Source: Rhodococcus ruber (GTDB taxonomy: Bacteria; Actinomycetota; Actinomycetes; Mycobacteriales; Mycobacteriaceae). From it: a DNA stretch of 64,000 bases. Both the position numbers and the translations under genes were made by a program. The notes beneath the pieces are model-generated. The model had not been told where the DNA came from. It worked only from the letters and a program-made list of their open reading frames with translations, and made no database searches. Below are positions 63,250 to 64,000 of the stretch, piece after piece; position 1 is the stretch's first letter; each line of letters opens with the position of its first letter. The stretch is taken from positions 310,001 to 374,000 of the forward strand of contig NZ_JAPWIJ010000006.1 in NCBI RefSeq assembly GCF_027270735.1, read 5' to 3'.

Positions 63250-64000
63250 CGCCCGCGCAATTCGAAGTGGCGCAGTGCGCAGAGGTCGTGCGCGGCACGT
63301 CGAGGGTGGGGTTGCGATCGAAGAATCCTGCTGGCTTCAGTTTGAAACCGGTGTAGTCCACCGGCATGATCGGCCAGTCCTCGGGGCGCGGAAAGTGGGT
63401 GAGCCCGAAGGTGTGCCACAGCACGATGTCCTCGTCGACGAGGCTGCGGTTCGAGGCGACGAATGCCGGCAGACCCGCTCCCCCATGATGCTGGTTGACG
63501 AAATCCCCTGCGGCATAACGTTCGCTCCGGTCGAACTGCGTCACCCAGAGATGCTTGGTGGCGAACGTGGCGCGTCGGGCGATCGACGAGTTGTCGTCCG
63601 CGAGAAGCAGCGGCTGACCTTCGGGGTGCAACGTGTATCCGACGGGCTTCCCGAGCCGACTCAGCGATGTGGGATTGATGACGTGCCAGACGCGGCCCAT
63701 CGTGCCGTCGGCGACTCGCTGCGCCTCGGATTCCGTGGTGAGCGGGGTGTGGTGCAGAGCAAAAGCATTGCCGTGCAGGTTCTCCGGGCCCATCGGCACT
63801 CGGCGAGTCTCGATCTCCTCGACGGAGTTGCCGATGCCGTCGACCATCATGTCGAGTCGGGCACTGAACAGGTGCTGGTGGCACGGCGCTCCGAGTCCAG
63901 GGGCGATCTCTGTTGCGTAGGGGTAGTCACCACCGGGATGCCCGGACGTGAACACGATTCCTGTTGCTTTGACCTCGAATTCGATGGTGCCGTCGAGGTA
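63233..64000 (-). CDS. Copper-containing primary-amine oxidase (5' end outside window)
   Basis: The 255 visible residues are the C-terminal part of a primary-amine oxidase: [21 protein letters not shown] with the HxH copper ligands, [16 protein letters not shown], and [19 protein letters not shown] with a third histidine. The topaquinone tyrosine lies further upstream, outside the window. The enzyme turns amines to aldehydes plus NH3 and H2O2. It is the first gene seen of the amine cluster. Confidence 0.9.
   Translation of the reverse strand, partial: YLDGTIEFEVKATGIVFTSGHPGGDYPYATEIAPGLGAPCHQHLFSARLDMMVDGIGNSVEEIETRRVPMGPENLHGNAFALHHTPLTTESEAQRVADGTMGRVWHVINPTSLSRLGKPVGYTLHPEGQPLLLADDNSSIARRATFATKHLWVTQFDRSERYAAGDFVNQHHGGAGLPAFVASNRSLVDEDIVLWHTFGLTHFPRPEDWPIMPVDYTGFKLKPAGFFDRNPTLDVPRTTSAHCATSNCAGGEQNV

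Overview
The window reads as chromosomal DNA of a high-G+C mycolic-acid actinobacterium, most likely Rhodococcus in the broad sense (inference). The grounds are GTG/TTG starts, tightly packed ATGA-overlapping operons, DUF3558 and SIMPL lipoproteins, a CdaR/PucR regulator, a complete phenylacetate (paa) cluster and actinobacterial homogentisate genes. There is no prophage, rRNA operon, insertion sequence or CRISPR array. One tRNA gene, tRNA-Ser(CGA), is present.

Positions 1-25,400 hold mostly housekeeping and envelope genes: a truncated SOUL haem-binding protein, a sterol-desaturase-type hydroxylase, two YceI proteins, a PHP phosphoesterase, lipoproteins, tRNA-Ser, CsbD, tadA with its partner gene, prephenate dehydrogenase, a heterodimeric ABC exporter with one degenerate ATP site, a 5-methylcytosine methyltransferase with a Vsr endonuclease, a free-methionine-sulfoxide reductase, a fused dihydroxyacetone kinase, a CoA-transferase with TetR regulator, a secreted lipase and an extradiol dioxygenase.

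Positions 25,400-37,350 are amino-acid catabolism. A MarR gene leads into hmgA, a conserved gene of unknown function and fumarylacetoacetase. An Lrp-family gene diverges from hpd; together these give tyrosine breakdown through homogentisate. A second Lrp-family gene diverges from a four-gene branched-chain 2-oxoacid dehydrogenase operon (E1alpha, E1beta, E2, E3), each gene overlapping the next by 4 bp.

Positions 37,480-40,196 form a lower-G+C accessory insert with two divergent genes. One encodes a SIR2-like NADase fused to a deoxyribosyltransferase/TIR-like middle domain and a C-terminal HEPN-like domain. The other encodes a TIR-domain protein with an N-terminal Cys/His knuckle. This is the best candidate in the window for an undescribed, probably anti-phage, system.

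Positions 40,450-57,930 are phenylacetate catabolism: paaZ, an EthD-family gene, paaI and a CdaR/PucR regulator on the minus strand; TetR-type paaR; then two plus-strand blocks, thiolase-paaF-paaH-paaG and paaABCDEK followed by an AraC regulator. Four copies of the same operator-like palindrome lie before paaZ, before the thiolase/paaR, before paaA, and between an MFS transporter and an FAD-linked oxidase. The last copy suggests those two genes belong to the same regulon.

Positions 57,960-64,000 carry a minus-strand cluster: copper amine oxidase (cut by the window end), APC permease, a small membrane protein, a YtcJ-type amidohydrolase and a GMC oxidoreductase, probably for uptake and oxidation of an amine.
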